Shown here: piece by piece, positions 8,673 to 17,726 of the stretch
How the letters are laid out: every line of letters begins with the position of its first letter
Position numbering within the stretch: position 1 is the first letter of the stretch
Assembly: GCF_004349265.1 (NCBI RefSeq)
Contig: NZ_SMFL01000002.1
Span: forward strand, 62,001 to 126,000
Direction of reading: 5' to 3'
DNA: 64,000 nt
Origin: Dyadobacter psychrotolerans
GTDB taxonomy: Bacteria > Bacteroidota > Bacteroidia > Cytophagales > Spirosomataceae
Notes under the pieces: model-generated
What the model was told of the DNA's origin: nothing
Seen by the model: the letters and a program-made list of their open reading frames with translations, nothing else
Databases searched by the model: none
Translations under genes and position numbers: made by a program

Positions 8673-9308
8673 TTATTTGAAACTAATAATCTCAGGTGTT
8701 TTAACCAGTACCTCGTTCAGCATTTGCAAATACTGTTTCTTGCCATATACCTGCCAAATGACTGTTAACGTACCATTATCCTTACTCACCTGAAACTGTT
8801 CCAGACGCATATCCTTTGAATTGAGTTTATTTTCCAGTGATTCAATCTGATCAAAATCAGCGTTCCTAAAAGTAACAGTCAGCATTTTTTGTCTATCCAG
8901 TTTACCAATCAGATCCTCTATTTTGCTGGCTAACAACAATATAACCAAAGTAATAATCGTAAAAACAAAAGCCAGGGCATGATAACCGATCCCGGTTGTC
9001 ATACCGATAGCCGCAGAAGTCCAGATTACAGCGGCAGTTGTAAGACCATATACAGAAAACTGATCCTTAAAAATAACACCTGCACCAATAAAGCCAATTC
9101 CTGTAATGATGTTTGCCGAAATGCGATCATCGGTACCGGCACCATGTCTGGATACAATAGTAAAAATAGTTGAACCCAGCGTGATGAGAATGATTGTTCT
9201 GAAACCTGCCGATTTATTTTTATACTCTCTTTCAAAACCGATGATCCCACCGCAAAGTATAGCCATTAGCATGCTGATTATATCAGCCGTTTCTATCACA
9301 AAGTCCAT
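8673..9308 (-). CDS. MgtC/SapB family membrane protein
   Basis: A 211-residue inner-membrane protein. The conserved MgtC start is visible: the helix LMAILCGGIIGFEREYKNKSAGFRT, then LGSTIFTIVS and the motif RISANIITGIGFIGAGVIF. Four hydrophobic helices occupy residues about 10-140 and a soluble C-terminal domain of about 70 residues follows, as in full-length members. Members are linked to magnesium limitation, acid tolerance and modulation of the F-type ATPase. No magnesium riboswitch was recognised upstream. The gene stands alone. Confidence 0.93.
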   Translation of the reverse strand: MDFVIETADIISMLMAILCGGIIGFEREYKNKSAGFRTIILITLGSTIFTIVSRHGAGTDDRISANIITGIGFIGAGVIFKDQFSVYGLTTAAVIWTSAAIGMTTGIGYHALAFVFTIITLVILLLASKIEDLIGKLDRQKMLTVTFRNADFDQIESLENKLNSKDMRLEQFQVSKDNGTLTVIWQVYGKKQYLQMLNEVLVKTPEIISFK

Positions 9309-9850
9309 TGTACTGAATAATTAAATTGTCAAAACTTAAAAAAAATAATGTGCCAGTGTTTGTAATAAGCCTTTTTACTGCACATCTCTTTCATTTCCGT
9401 AAGCGGCATCATGATTTCGCCCAGTAAATATAGGCTGCTTTATCAGGAGTATGCACACAGAATGAATCGGAATAAATTCTGATGAATTATCTTCGTTACC
9501 ATGTTCCTTTTACAAAAGCCATTATTATACATATATAAAGACGTGATATGAGGTTTAGTAGTAGTCTTTTTGAAGTTCAATTTCATTAAAAGGATAACAT
9601 TCCCGACAAGTATCCTTTTAATCTACCTCTGATACCGATTGCTTACGCAAATTCAATCATTTATGAATTTAGTGAGAGTGGAATTCTAGCCAAAAACTAA
9701 AAAGACACTGAAATTTTCAGAGCCTACGCTGATTTTATTGAATATATCGAAAATGCGTAGACTGGTATAAGTTCAATATTAATTTTACATAATCCGTTGC
9801 AGGATTGTGTTTTTCCCTGCTACATTTGGGAAACTATACTTACCCGAAAC
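9309..9850. other. Long intergenic region with a 12-bp hairpin and possible ORF remnant
   Basis: This 542-bp A+T-rich stretch separates mgtC-like and thioredoxin-like genes that diverge. A perfect inverted repeat (ATTAAAAGGATA at 9585-9596 and TATCCTTTTAAT at 9611-9622, 14-nt loop) is present without a T run. From about 9591 to 9699 one frame stays open for about 36 codons without a start, possibly a decayed gene fragment. I see no convincing promoter or riboswitch. Confidence 0.4.
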
Positions 9851-11215
9851 ATGAAAATATTTATCTCCACAATCCTGGCGTTATTTGCCATACCTGCATT
9901 TTCTCAAATAAATTTTGTCAGAAAATCGACCTGGGAAGAAGTTGCCACACTGGCCAAAACAGAAAAGAAGCTGATTTTTCTGCACCTGGAAGATGATAAA
10001 TGTGAAGAATGTAACGAGATCACCACGAAGGCTTTTGGATCAGCTGATACAAAGGACGTATTCGGACAAAATTATATTTCTGTAAAAGCAAATCTCGAAA
10101 CAGCGGAAGGACAAAAGTTTGCGGAGAAGTTTGAGATAAAAGCTGGCCCGGTTTCACTTTTTATTGATGCCGGTGGTAACATCTTAAACAGGTTCAACGG
10201 GTTAGCCGGGGCCGGATTTATGTATGCCGAACAGGCGGAAGTTGCCCTGAAAAGAAGGTCAGGAAAGCAACTGAACGATTATGCCAGGGAATACAGCAGC
10301 GGTGTAAGATCTCAAAAATTTCTGGAAGAATACATTGTTAAACGCAGGCAGGCCGGTATGCCGGTGGACGAACTGCTTGAAAAATATACCGGTGGGCTAC
10401 CCCTGGACTCCCTGAGTAGTTTCAGGGTCGTGAAATTTATCTATATGCATGGCCCTTCGCTCGACAGCAAAGTATATAAAGCAATACAGGCAATCACGCC
10501 CCGTCAGATGATTGACAGTATGTATAAGTCCAGCCCTTATCAGGAAGCAGTAGCCATGAACAATGCGATCATTTCGGCCACGATGCAAAAAGCAATAGCC
10601 AAAAAGGACCGGAACCTGGCTTATCAGCTTACCTATTTTGTGCAGAATAGTTACAATCCTGACCATTTTCTGGGTATGATGGCCGGTCAGCGTAACATGC
10701 TTCGGTACTTGTATGAAATTAAGGATACTACGCAATATATTCGGGAGACAGCCCAATTTGTGGACGGCCAGCACATGCGACTGACGGCGGATTCGTTAAG
10801 GCGGATGGACGACAGGATGATGAATCCTCCAAAGGTTGCTGCTGGTTCGAAAACGAAACAAGCCCGCCCACAGATGATGCCTCAATCGGTGTTTATACAC
10901 ATGGACCTGAATGAACATGCGTGGCACTTTTTTCAGATGTCGTCAAAAACCGATGACCTGGAACGGGCATTGAAGTGGTCGTACCAATCACAGGAATTTT
11001 TTAATAACCTTTATAGAAACACCGGGCACCCCATGCGCCTGGGAAACCCTGCTTACATTGATACTTACGCCCAGCTTTTGTATAAACTTGGCAGGAAGGA
11101 AGAAGCAATTGAATGGCAAACCAAGGCAGTGGAAGCGCAAAAAGTGACAGGCACTCCACATGCTTCTTTTGAAACAACTCTTGAAAAAATGAAGGAGGGA
11201 ACTTTGCTAAAGTAG
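9851..11215 (+). CDS. Exported thioredoxin-fold protein
   Basis: A 454-residue protein when started at ATG 9851; this start gives a clean signal peptide (MKIFISTILALFAIPAFSQ). A thioredoxin-like domain follows, with the redox motif CEEC in DDKCEECNEITTKAFGS at about residues 50-55 and a cis-proline-like segment KAGPVSLFIDAGG. The remaining 300 residues are helical and of unknown fold, with a tetratricopeptide-like end (YAQLLYKLGRKEEAIEWQTKAV). It is likely periplasmic and may reduce or scavenge disulfides. The CxxC spacing is standard although the intervening residues are acidic. It stands alone. Confidence 0.8.
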   Translation: MKIFISTILALFAIPAFSQINFVRKSTWEEVATLAKTEKKLIFLHLEDDKCEECNEITTKAFGSADTKDVFGQNYISVKANLETAEGQKFAEKFEIKAGPVSLFIDAGGNILNRFNGLAGAGFMYAEQAEVALKRRSGKQLNDYAREYSSGVRSQKFLEEYIVKRRQAGMPVDELLEKYTGGLPLDSLSSFRVVKFIYMHGPSLDSKVYKAIQAITPRQMIDSMYKSSPYQEAVAMNNAIISATMQKAIAKKDRNLAYQLTYFVQNSYNPDHFLGMMAGQRNMLRYLYEIKDTTQYIRETAQFVDGQHMRLTADSLRRMDDRMMNPPKVAAGSKTKQARPQMMPQSVFIHMDLNEHAWHFFQMSSKTDDLERALKWSYQSQEFFNNLYRNTGHPMRLGNPAYIDTYAQLLYKLGRKEEAIEWQTKAVEAQKVTGTPHASFETTLEKMKEGTLLK

Positions 11216-11332
11216 GGTGCTTTGGAGTAATATTGGTTAGTCAGTCTTTAATTGAAATTTGAAGTCGGGAAAAAACTCAGAAAGATTATTGGTTGTACTG
11301 TCAAAAACCATTTTCCAAAGGTTTGATTTCAT

Positions 11333-11340
11333 TAACTTTG
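11333..11340 (+). promoter_or_regulatory. Putative Bacteroidota -7 box for the AraC gene
   Basis: TAACTTTG matches TAnnTTTG only 5 bp before the ATG at 11345, which would make the transcript leaderless. The -33 element is not clear. Confidence 0.3.
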
Positions 11341-11344
11341 CCCA

Positions 11345-12229
11345 ATGATCACAAACCCAGAATGTGCAGCCGGTGCTTTTCGCAGTCCGGATGTAAAACT
11401 AAAGGGCTTCAAAATCCATGAGATTACCGGACCGGCTTATCCTGCGCTTTTTTATGGCCGGAGAGACTTTTATAAAATTGTCCTGGCGACCGGGCATTTT
11501 AAAATTTGTTATGGCGATATGACTTTTGATATCGATGATACCTTCCTGTTTTTCGGTAATCCGCACATTGCCTATTCCAACGAACATCTTTCTCCCGAGC
11601 AGCAGGGTTATGCCTGTGTGTTTACCGAGGTTTTCATCGGAAGCAGGGACCGGACAGACAGTTTGCTAAATGCGCCGATATTCCGTTTTGAAGGAACACC
11701 CATTGTTCCTCTAAACAAGGAGCAGGCCATATTTGTCTCCGCTCTTTTTCAAAGGATGCAAGCTGTATATAGCGGTGATTACGATCAAAAAGCAGAAATG
11801 CTTCGCAGCTGTATTGATCTGATCATTCACGAGGCTCTGCGTATTCAGCCGCAAAACGGGCTGATACTAAAAAACGCAGCAACCAGGATCACCAGTTTAT
11901 TTATGGAACTACTCGAGCAGCAGTTTCCAATAGAGACCACTTCCGATCCGCTCAGATTGCGAACAGCCCGGGATTTTGCCGAACAACTTTCGGTGCACGA
12001 AAACTATCTGAATCGCTCGGTAAAGGAAGTTACTGGTAAACCTATATCGGTGCATATCTCCGGGCGCATCGCCGCAGAAGCCAAAGCGCTTTTGCAGCAC
12101 ACCAACTGGAGTGTGTCGGATATTGCATACAGTCTGGGTTTTGAGTATCCGAGTTATTTCAACAACTACTTCAAAAGAACAGCCGGTCTGGCTCCGAATG
12201 CTTACAGGAAAACTAAAATGGAAGTATGA
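11345..12229 (+). CDS. AraC family transcriptional regulator
   Basis: A 294-residue regulator with an N-terminal cupin-like sensor domain and a C-terminal double helix-turn-helix at about residues 200-290. The conserved AraC end is visible: the first helix-turn-helix region LSVHENYLNRSVKEVTGK, then WSVSDIAYSLGFEYPSYFNNYFKRTAG and APNAYRK. The ligand is unknown. It is followed 120 bp downstream by a hydrolase gene on the same strand, which it may regulate. Confidence 0.93.
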   Translation: MITNPECAAGAFRSPDVKLKGFKIHEITGPAYPALFYGRRDFYKIVLATGHFKICYGDMTFDIDDTFLFFGNPHIAYSNEHLSPEQQGYACVFTEVFIGSRDRTDSLLNAPIFRFEGTPIVPLNKEQAIFVSALFQRMQAVYSGDYDQKAEMLRSCIDLIIHEALRIQPQNGLILKNAATRITSLFMELLEQQFPIETTSDPLRLRTARDFAEQLSVHENYLNRSVKEVTGKPISVHISGRIAAEAKALLQHTNWSVSDIAYSLGFEYPSYFNNYFKRTAGLAPNAYRKTKMEV

Positions 12230-12349
12230 AAATCATAACTTTTGGTTTGATTCTCTTTAAGAATACCCGCCGGTTAACCGGAGCTTTGTAATATCAAATC
12301 AGGTGAAGCAATATCAATAAGCGCTTCCCGAATTTATATTACAAAAATC

Positions 12350-13294
12350 ATGGAAAACCAAAATTCAAATAATCCGGACAGCAACGCACCAGCCGCGGTA
12401 ATCTCAGTAAGTCCTATTGTTCTTTCGGCGCCCGGTCGTGGCGAAGATTTACAAATACGCGTTTCAGCACCTATTACGGGACAACAATTGCCGGTCATTG
12501 TCTTTGCGCATGGATACGGCAGTTCGCTGGATGGTTATGCGCCGCTGGTAAATTTCTGGGCCGCAAGAGGCTTTGTTGTAATCCAGCCCACCTTTCTCGA
12601 TTCAAGGACACTTGCACTCAGCGCAGACGATCCCAGAACCGCTTCGATCTGGCGTTTCCGTGTTGAAGATGTCAAACGTATTCTTGATAATTTAACTTCG
12701 ATTGAAGCTTCAGTACCAGGACTGATAGGCCGCCTGGATACCAGCCGAATCGCGGCGGTTGGGCATTCGTTTGGAGCACAAACTACCGGGATGCTTCTGG
12801 GAGCAAGGATTATCGGTTCGGATGGGGCGTTGGGTGAAGACTTGTCTGACTCTCGAATCAAAGTAGGCGTGTTGCTTACACCAGCGGGAAAAGGCGGAGC
12901 AGATCTGAGTCATTTCGCGGCAGAACATTATCCATTTATGAACCCAGGTTATGCTGAAATGACCAAACCAACGCTGGTAGTAGCCGGTGATAACGACATT
13001 TCTCCACTGACCGTCCGCGGATGGGATTGGTTTACAGATGCATACACGCTAAGCCCCGGCGCCAACTGGCTGGTTACTTTGTTCGGAGGTGAGCACTTGC
13101 TCGGCGGGATTTCGGGATATCTGGTAACGGAAACATCCGATGAAAATCCTGAACGCGTAGCAGCAGTGCAGGAGCTTACCTGGGCTTACCTGCGTTCTGC
13201 ACTTTACACTAAGGATGATGCCTGGATAAATGCACGAACCGAGTTTTTGGAAAATGCGAAACCGTTGGGGAAAATTCAGGGAAAGTTTATATAA
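12350..13294 (+). CDS. Chlorophyllase-like alpha/beta hydrolase
   Basis: A 314-residue alpha/beta hydrolase. The oxyanion region reads VIVFAHGYGSSLDGY, the nucleophile elbow is VGHSFGAQT (GHSFG, about residue 140), a probable acid lies in VVAGDNDISPL, and a histidine follows in FGGEHLLGG. The pattern is that of the chlorophyllase/PET-hydrolase-like group, which cleaves esters. No signal peptide is seen, so it is likely cytosolic. It follows the AraC gene and is closed by a strong bidirectional terminator. Confidence 0.85.
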   Translation: MENQNSNNPDSNAPAAVISVSPIVLSAPGRGEDLQIRVSAPITGQQLPVIVFAHGYGSSLDGYAPLVNFWAARGFVVIQPTFLDSRTLALSADDPRTASIWRFRVEDVKRILDNLTSIEASVPGLIGRLDTSRIAAVGHSFGAQTTGMLLGARIIGSDGALGEDLSDSRIKVGVLLTPAGKGGADLSHFAAEHYPFMNPGYAEMTKPTLVVAGDNDISPLTVRGWDWFTDAYTLSPGANWLVTLFGGEHLLGGISGYLVTETSDENPERVAAVQELTWAYLRSALYTKDDAWINARTEFLENAKPLGKIQGKFI

Positions 13295-13300
13295 CCTGCT

Positions 13301-13340
13301 AATTATGAAAAGCCAGTCGATTGGCTGGCTTTTCATAATT
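13301..13340. terminator. Bidirectional terminator with perfect 16-bp stem
   Basis: AATTATGAAAAGCCAG at 13301-13316 is the exact reverse complement of 13325-13340, with an 8-nt loop. T-rich tracts follow in both directions, and the hairpin lies between convergent genes. Confidence 0.85.
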
Positions 13341-13363
13341 AGCTTTTTTTAAAATCATACAAT

Positions 13364-14110
13364 TTAGCCATTCGATTTCTTCTCATTTATTTGTCCGTTC
13401 TCACCTTGTTTCAATAGGTGTCTGATTGAAGTCAAATGACCAAATAAGACGATCGGAACTATAAAAGTGGGCAGCCAGCTAAACGGAAAATTTAAAATTG
13501 CAATATTCGGTTGTTCAAAGGCGAATTTCTGGATGGGTGAAGGTGCGGATAATAAAGCATTCACTACAATATTAGCCAAAAGTCCAAGACAAATGATATT
13601 CCAGATTAAAACTACGTTGTTATTGATTTTTTGTTTTGTTAAGCCAAAATAAGCAATAAAAGGTGCAGTTATTCCTGCCAGAATGTCGAAGTTTCGTCCC
13701 TCAAAAGTCATCAGTTCGGGAACTGCTTTACTTAAAAATAACCAATACAAGACGATCTCTACCGGAATTCTGACAACATTTAAATAAGTCAGATTTTTGG
13801 GTGGCAAACTATCAATAAACCGTCTGCCTTTTTTGGTGGCAAACAACAAGATGATTACTAAAATAGCCGGAAGAATTCCGGTTAACATTATTTTGGGAGG
13901 AAGAGAATTTGTGTTTGTTTTGTAAATGTCATTCAGCGTCAAAACAGCCTGAAATGTTAACCAGATTGTAAGTCCAAAAAAGATTAAAAGTGATTTTTTT
14001 CTTGTCCGTTTCGAACATGAACTCCTGATTGTCCAAATAAAAAGGAAAAGGGTTGTTAGGGTTGTTAGTCCAAATGTCAGGAATATGTATGCGGGTAAGT
14101 TATAAATCAT
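13364..14110 (-). CDS. Polytopic membrane protein of unknown function
   Basis: A 248-residue hydrophobic protein if started at ATG 14110 (MIYNLPAYIFLTFG). About seven membrane helices are apparent, separated by short charged loops; the C terminus is basic and ends in KKSNG. I do not recognise the family. An upstream in-frame ATG at 14137 would add nine polar residues; I prefer the later one because the helix then starts near the N terminus. It converges on the hydrolase gene and is A+T-rich relative to it. Confidence 0.65.
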   Translation of the reverse strand: MIYNLPAYIFLTFGLTTLTTLFLFIWTIRSSCSKRTRKKSLLIFFGLTIWLTFQAVLTLNDIYKTNTNSLPPKIMLTGILPAILVIILLFATKKGRRFIDSLPPKNLTYLNVVRIPVEIVLYWLFLSKAVPELMTFEGRNFDILAGITAPFIAYFGLTKQKINNNVVLIWNIICLGLLANIVVNALLSAPSPIQKFAFEQPNIAILNFPFSWLPTFIVPIVLFGHLTSIRHLLKQGENGQINEKKSNG

Positions 14111-14188
14111 CGTTGATATTTTTTCAACTGCTTGCAACTAGATGTAATAGCTATTCTGATAATCAAGCAATTATGAATATTTGGCGGA

Positions 14189-14617
14189 TCAATCATTCAA
14201 AGAATTGATGCCCTGCTGTTTTAGACGGTCAAGGTGCGCTCTCATTGCTGCAATCTGCTCAGCCGGATGTGATTGCCAACCGCTAATTTCACCTACAACT
14301 TTAAATGGCTGGGTCGAACGATAAGATTTGGTTGGATTGCCTGGGAATTTTTTGTCGGTCAGGTCAGGATCATCTTCGATTTCTCCCAATGGTTCTACCA
14401 GATAAATTCTTTCCCGTCCTTCGCCAAAGGCTAATTCTGCTCCCCAGATCGCGGCATCCAGGGTAGCGGTCAGGAAAATATATCTGGCATTTTTTCTCGC
14501 ATAATTAGAGTTGAAACCAACTTCGATCAGGTCACCGATTTCCAAATCTGCTTTTGTCCCGTGAAAGTAGGTTTGGGCAAACGGACTTGGGCTGGATTTG
14601 CTGCTATTTTGTTCCAT
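14189..14617 (-). CDS. arr: NAD(+)-rifampin ADP-ribosyltransferase
   Basis: A 142-residue protein with the full Arr signature: YFHGTKADLEIGDLI near the start (H19 in the NAD-binding region), ATLDAAIWGAELAFGEGRERIYLVEP in the middle, and IEDDPDLTDKKFPGNPT followed by KSYRS. Arr enzymes transfer ADP-ribose from NAD to a hydroxyl of rifamycins and inactivate them. The length matches the family. No integrase or insertion sequence is next to it, so it looks like a resident chromosomal copy. A physiological role other than resistance is possible. Confidence 0.93.
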   Translation of the reverse strand: MEQNSSKSSPSPFAQTYFHGTKADLEIGDLIEVGFNSNYARKNARYIFLTATLDAAIWGAELAFGEGRERIYLVEPLGEIEDDPDLTDKKFPGNPTKSYRSTQPFKVVGEISGWQSHPAEQIAAMRAHLDRLKQQGINSLND

Positions 14618-14952
14618 TGTGCTTTTGAATTTGTGCTAACCAATCAACCAAATCTATACTCATTTGATAGTTCTGCTTCATGCTGTTTTAAATATTTGGC
14701 CCAGAACTATTGCAGTTAAAATAGCACTTTGACGGCCCAATATAGCACAAAAGCTCAAAAGTATAACAGTTGAGCTTTTGTTTATCGGATTTTATAACGC
14801 CGGTGCAATATGTGTATACGCTTATTTTTACCTTAGTGAGCGAAGCCTGGTTTTATTGCCTTCTGTATCAGTAATATGCAAAAAAACAATTTTTTGGTAC
14901 TAGTTTCATTCGTTTGGACAATTATTATTCCCCTGTTAAATTCACATTTTTA
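14618..14952. other. Intergenic region with a hairpin
   Basis: This 335-bp stretch between arr and the DUF3052-like gene holds one clear hairpin at 14748-14780 and otherwise A+T-rich sequence without a supported gene. Confidence 0.5.
14748..14780. terminator. Probable terminator hairpin
   Basis: CAAAAGCTCAA at 14748-14758 pairs perfectly with TTGAGCTTTTG at 14770-14780. On the minus strand the right arm is followed by a short mixed tract, so termination may be partial. Confidence 0.5.
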
Positions 14953-15381
14953 CTACCTGTTCGTTGTTCTTGATTTTAGTTTTGCGTGACTGTTATTGTA
15001 CTCTTTTCCTTTTTTTGGATGTGTAAATTTCAATGCGGACCAGGTTTCATTTACGCTCAAACAATTACTCTCAACAAGCCCGAATTCGTAACCAACCTGA
15101 ATAACTTTTGGTAAAGAAAGATCTGTATTTAACTGTCCGCCTTTTGGCCAGGAAACCCAAAGCATTCCATCGAGGCTCAGCAGTCTTTTTAGTTTCGGAA
15201 AAATATCCTCCTGTTCACTTTTTTGCTTTACAAATAAATGAATGTAATCAAATTCGCCTGTCGGTGTTTTTGTTATTTGTACATCAGGAAGATTAAGCGC
15301 TTCGATCGCTTCATCCGGAGCGTTAACAAAAAACGTCCTGGCATTTTCCTTAATACCCATTTTTTGTGCGACGGTTCTCAT
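14953..15381 (-). CDS. DUF3052-like protein
   Basis: A 142-residue protein if started at ATG 15381 (MRTVAQKMGIKENARTFFV); the upstream 26 residues of the longer frame look non-coding. The pattern LGIKxxARxxFVNAPDEAIEAL, then FDYIHLFVKQKSE and LWVSWPKGG matches the small DUF3052 family, whose members resemble methyltransferase-type Rossmann folds but lack a cofactor site. The function is unknown. Several small cytosolic proteins of this type sit in similar stand-alone positions. Confidence 0.75.
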   Translation of the reverse strand: MRTVAQKMGIKENARTFFVNAPDEAIEALNLPDVQITKTPTGEFDYIHLFVKQKSEQEDIFPKLKRLLSLDGMLWVSWPKGGQLNTDLSLPKVIQVGYEFGLVESNCLSVNETWSALKFTHPKKGKEYNNSHAKLKSRTTNR

Positions 15382-15528
15382 TTGTTCATTGATTGTAAAA
15401 TCTGCAAGTAGTTTGAAATCAAAGTTGCACCAGAGTATACAGTGAACCGTAATAGCCAAATTTACAAAAAACTTTCAAACGTAAAAAGAAAGCGTGGTTG
15501 AAAGCAGATCGCCAATAGTGCCGGCATT

Positions 15529-16383
15529 TTACTTAGCATTATTTTTTTCAAAATTGGTTTCCAAAAAGTCAAAAATCAAGTAGAAATACTTTAACGGTTC
15601 TGAATGTCCGCCTTCAATGGCCTTATGCTCAAAGTGGTAGCTGAAATTTTTACTTTTTAGTCTTTCTACCATCATTTCCGCCATCGGTGTTGAAGGGCAG
15701 ATTTCATCTTTGGTTGCGGACAAAAACAGCACTGGTCCTTTAATTTGCTCGACTTTTATGGCGGCTTTTGCAGCAGCCAGCGTGTCGTTTAGCATTGCTT
15801 CAAACGCACCTCTCAAATTCCCCCTCATCAAAAAGGGAACAGCCGGATCATTCACCGGTACGAATGGCAGTTCTTTATTTTGATACGTCCAGCAGGAAGT
15901 GGAAAAGTGATTGGTATGCCCCGGGAAGACAACATTACTGCCAACAATACTCAATACACAATTTATATCTTTATAGTAGCTTGCCAAAAGTAAAGCCAGA
16001 TCTGCGCCTCTGGACCCGCCAATTACGGCGATTTTATCCTTGTTAACGTAGCTGTTATTACCGGCAATTTTTATCGCATTGTAGACATCTTCAATTGCGA
16101 TTTTATTCAATGTATCGGGAGTTCCACTGGCCCCAAAGTATCCTAATGCCAGAAAAGCATAACCTTTTTCGAGAAATTTATCTCTTGTCTTTTTCCAGTG
16201 ATCACTCGTCCAGGCGTTGCCTCCCTCGGAACCTCCCAGGCCCACAATAAGTGGTTGATTTTCACTTTTACCTAAATACAAAACACTCTCAACGTTAGGT
16301 GTTTGTAAAAAGATTTGAGCAAATGTATTGGCCGAAAGTATCAGCATTGAAACCAGGAGCATGTATTTAGAGATATTTGCCAT
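15529..16383 (-). CDS. Secreted acyl-CoA thioester hydrolase/BAAT-like alpha/beta hydrolase
   Basis: A 284-residue protein if started at ATG 16383, which gives a good signal peptide (MANISKYMLLVSMLILSAN). The mature part contains LIVGLGGSEGG, the nucleophile elbow IGGSRGADLALLLAS (GGSRG), an acid in LSATKDEICPS and a histidine in IEGGHSEPLKYF. This layout is typical of the BAAT C-terminal hydrolase group (thioesterase/acyltransferase). The substrate is unknown. It lies downstream of a Crp/Fnr regulator on the same strand. Confidence 0.85.
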   Translation of the reverse strand: MANISKYMLLVSMLILSANTFAQIFLQTPNVESVLYLGKSENQPLIVGLGGSEGGNAWTSDHWKKTRDKFLEKGYAFLALGYFGASGTPDTLNKIAIEDVYNAIKIAGNNSYVNKDKIAVIGGSRGADLALLLASYYKDINCVLSIVGSNVVFPGHTNHFSTSCWTYQNKELPFVPVNDPAVPFLMRGNLRGAFEAMLNDTLAAAKAAIKVEQIKGPVLFLSATKDEICPSTPMAEMMVERLKSKNFSYHFEHKAIEGGHSEPLKYFYLIFDFLETNFEKNNAK

Positions 16384-16455
16384 TTTTATCAGAATTAAAT
16401 GATAGCACAAATATCTGTTGCCGTATTTCAATAACTTTTGACCTGGATCAAAAAA

Positions 16456-17034
16456 TCATTTTTCAGCTCTTATTCTGCTTAAAGTTTCCTGTGTGATGCC
16501 GAGATAGGAAGAAACCATACCTAGGGAAATACGGTGATGAATGTCGTGATAGGTTTCGCAAAAATGCTGATATTTTTCTTTTGCCGTTGTAAAACGCATT
16601 GAAGTTATGCGTTCCATAAAATGGCCAAATGCGGTACCCATTGAAAGTCTTGCATATCGTTCCATCTCAGGGAAATTGTCAAACAGAAAGACAAGATCTC
16701 TGACGTTTAAACAAAAACAATCTGTTGGTTCAAGAGAATCGATATAATAAATATCCAACTTTTGCTGCATCAGACTTCTGGGCGAATTAACCCATTCGTT
16801 TTCTGCACTGAAATACTCGGTAATCTCTTTTCCGTCTTTGATAAAATAAATTCGCAAAAGTCCTTTTTGAATAAAGTAACTCTTTGTACAAATGGTGTCT
16901 GCACTATGAATCAGCTTACCCTTTTTAAAGCTTTTAAATACCATTCGGGTAGCGAGCTCATTTTTTAATATGGGGCTGAGTTTTATATACTTTTCAAAAT
17001 GTCTGAAAATTTCCTCCGTTTGTTCGATTGCCAA
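16456..17034 (-). CDS. Crp/Fnr family transcriptional regulator
   Basis: A 192-residue regulator with an N-terminal cyclic-nucleotide-binding-like barrel (FKKGKLIHSADTICTKSYFIQKG, residues about 33-55) and a short C-terminal winged helix reading RISLGMVSSYLGITQETLSRIRAEK. The cAMP-contacting residues of CRP are not conserved, so the ligand is unknown; this is common in Bacteroidota. The following hydrolase gene may be a target. It ends in RIRAEK just after the recognition helix, a usual length for this subgroup. Confidence 0.92.
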   Translation of the reverse strand: MAIEQTEEIFRHFEKYIKLSPILKNELATRMVFKSFKKGKLIHSADTICTKSYFIQKGLLRIYFIKDGKEITEYFSAENEWVNSPRSLMQQKLDIYYIDSLEPTDCFCLNVRDLVFLFDNFPEMERYARLSMGTAFGHFMERITSMRFTTAKEKYQHFCETYHDIHHRISLGMVSSYLGITQETLSRIRAEK

Positions 17035-17098
17035 TTTGATCCTGGTTAAGTGTCAGAATGCATTTTAGTGAAATATTCAAAAGAAATGTGTAACAAGC

Positions 17099-17524
17099 TT
17101 AATTAAGTTTTTGCTGCAAATTTTGAAAGTACTGTGTCCAGGCATTTGAGCACTGCCCGTAACATTCTATCTGTGGTTTTAATCCTTCATGGGTAAAGGT
17201 TAACTGCGCTTCGGTTTCTGTTATTTCCTGAATGTCAAAAATAAGCTTCGTGCCTGCCCATTCGTTTGGATCACTCAAAAATGCCAGATTGCTTTCCGTC
17301 ACTTCCCATACAATTCTTTTGTAGGGAATCAGCTGTTTTAATATTTGCTCAGAAAAGTGCATTCCACCACCTGCGGAAAAAGAAAAGGTATCATTTTCCT
17401 TTTGGCTTTCACCTGTAATAATCTCATCGTAAATCCCCGACCACCATTGCTTCACATCCAGCAAGAGTTCATAAACCTGCTTCGGCGATTTGTGGGTTAT
17501 AAAATTTCGTGTGTAATTATCCAT
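17099..17524 (-). CDS. SRPBCC (AHSA1-like) protein
   Basis: A 141-residue START/Bet v 1-like protein. The N terminus (FITHKSPKQVYELLLDVKQWWSG), the central strand LIPYKRIVWEVTES and the C-terminal helix with WTQYFQNLQQKL fit the AHSA1-like SRPBCC family of hydrophobic-ligand-binding proteins. No enzyme activity can be assigned. It is transcribed in the same direction as the Crp/Fnr gene, 65 bp upstream of it. Confidence 0.87.
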   Translation of the reverse strand: MDNYTRNFITHKSPKQVYELLLDVKQWWSGIYDEIITGESQKENDTFSFSAGGGMHFSEQILKQLIPYKRIVWEVTESNLAFLSDPNEWAGTKLIFDIQEITETEAQLTFTHEGLKPQIECYGQCSNAWTQYFQNLQQKLN

Positions 17525-17726
17525 TTTATTTCGTGGCTTTTTATCACAAAATTAATTTTTTGATTGCAATTTAGGATGTGTTATTTGGACATTCTGGTGG
17601 GTGGATGTGGACAGGAATTTTTTTGGAAAAATGTGGTCGTGACCAGATGAGATCATCATGCTGAGAAATCTGGAATTAGTAGTCCAACGATTACAAAAAT
17701 CAGTGTTGGTTTTACAAGGTTAAATT

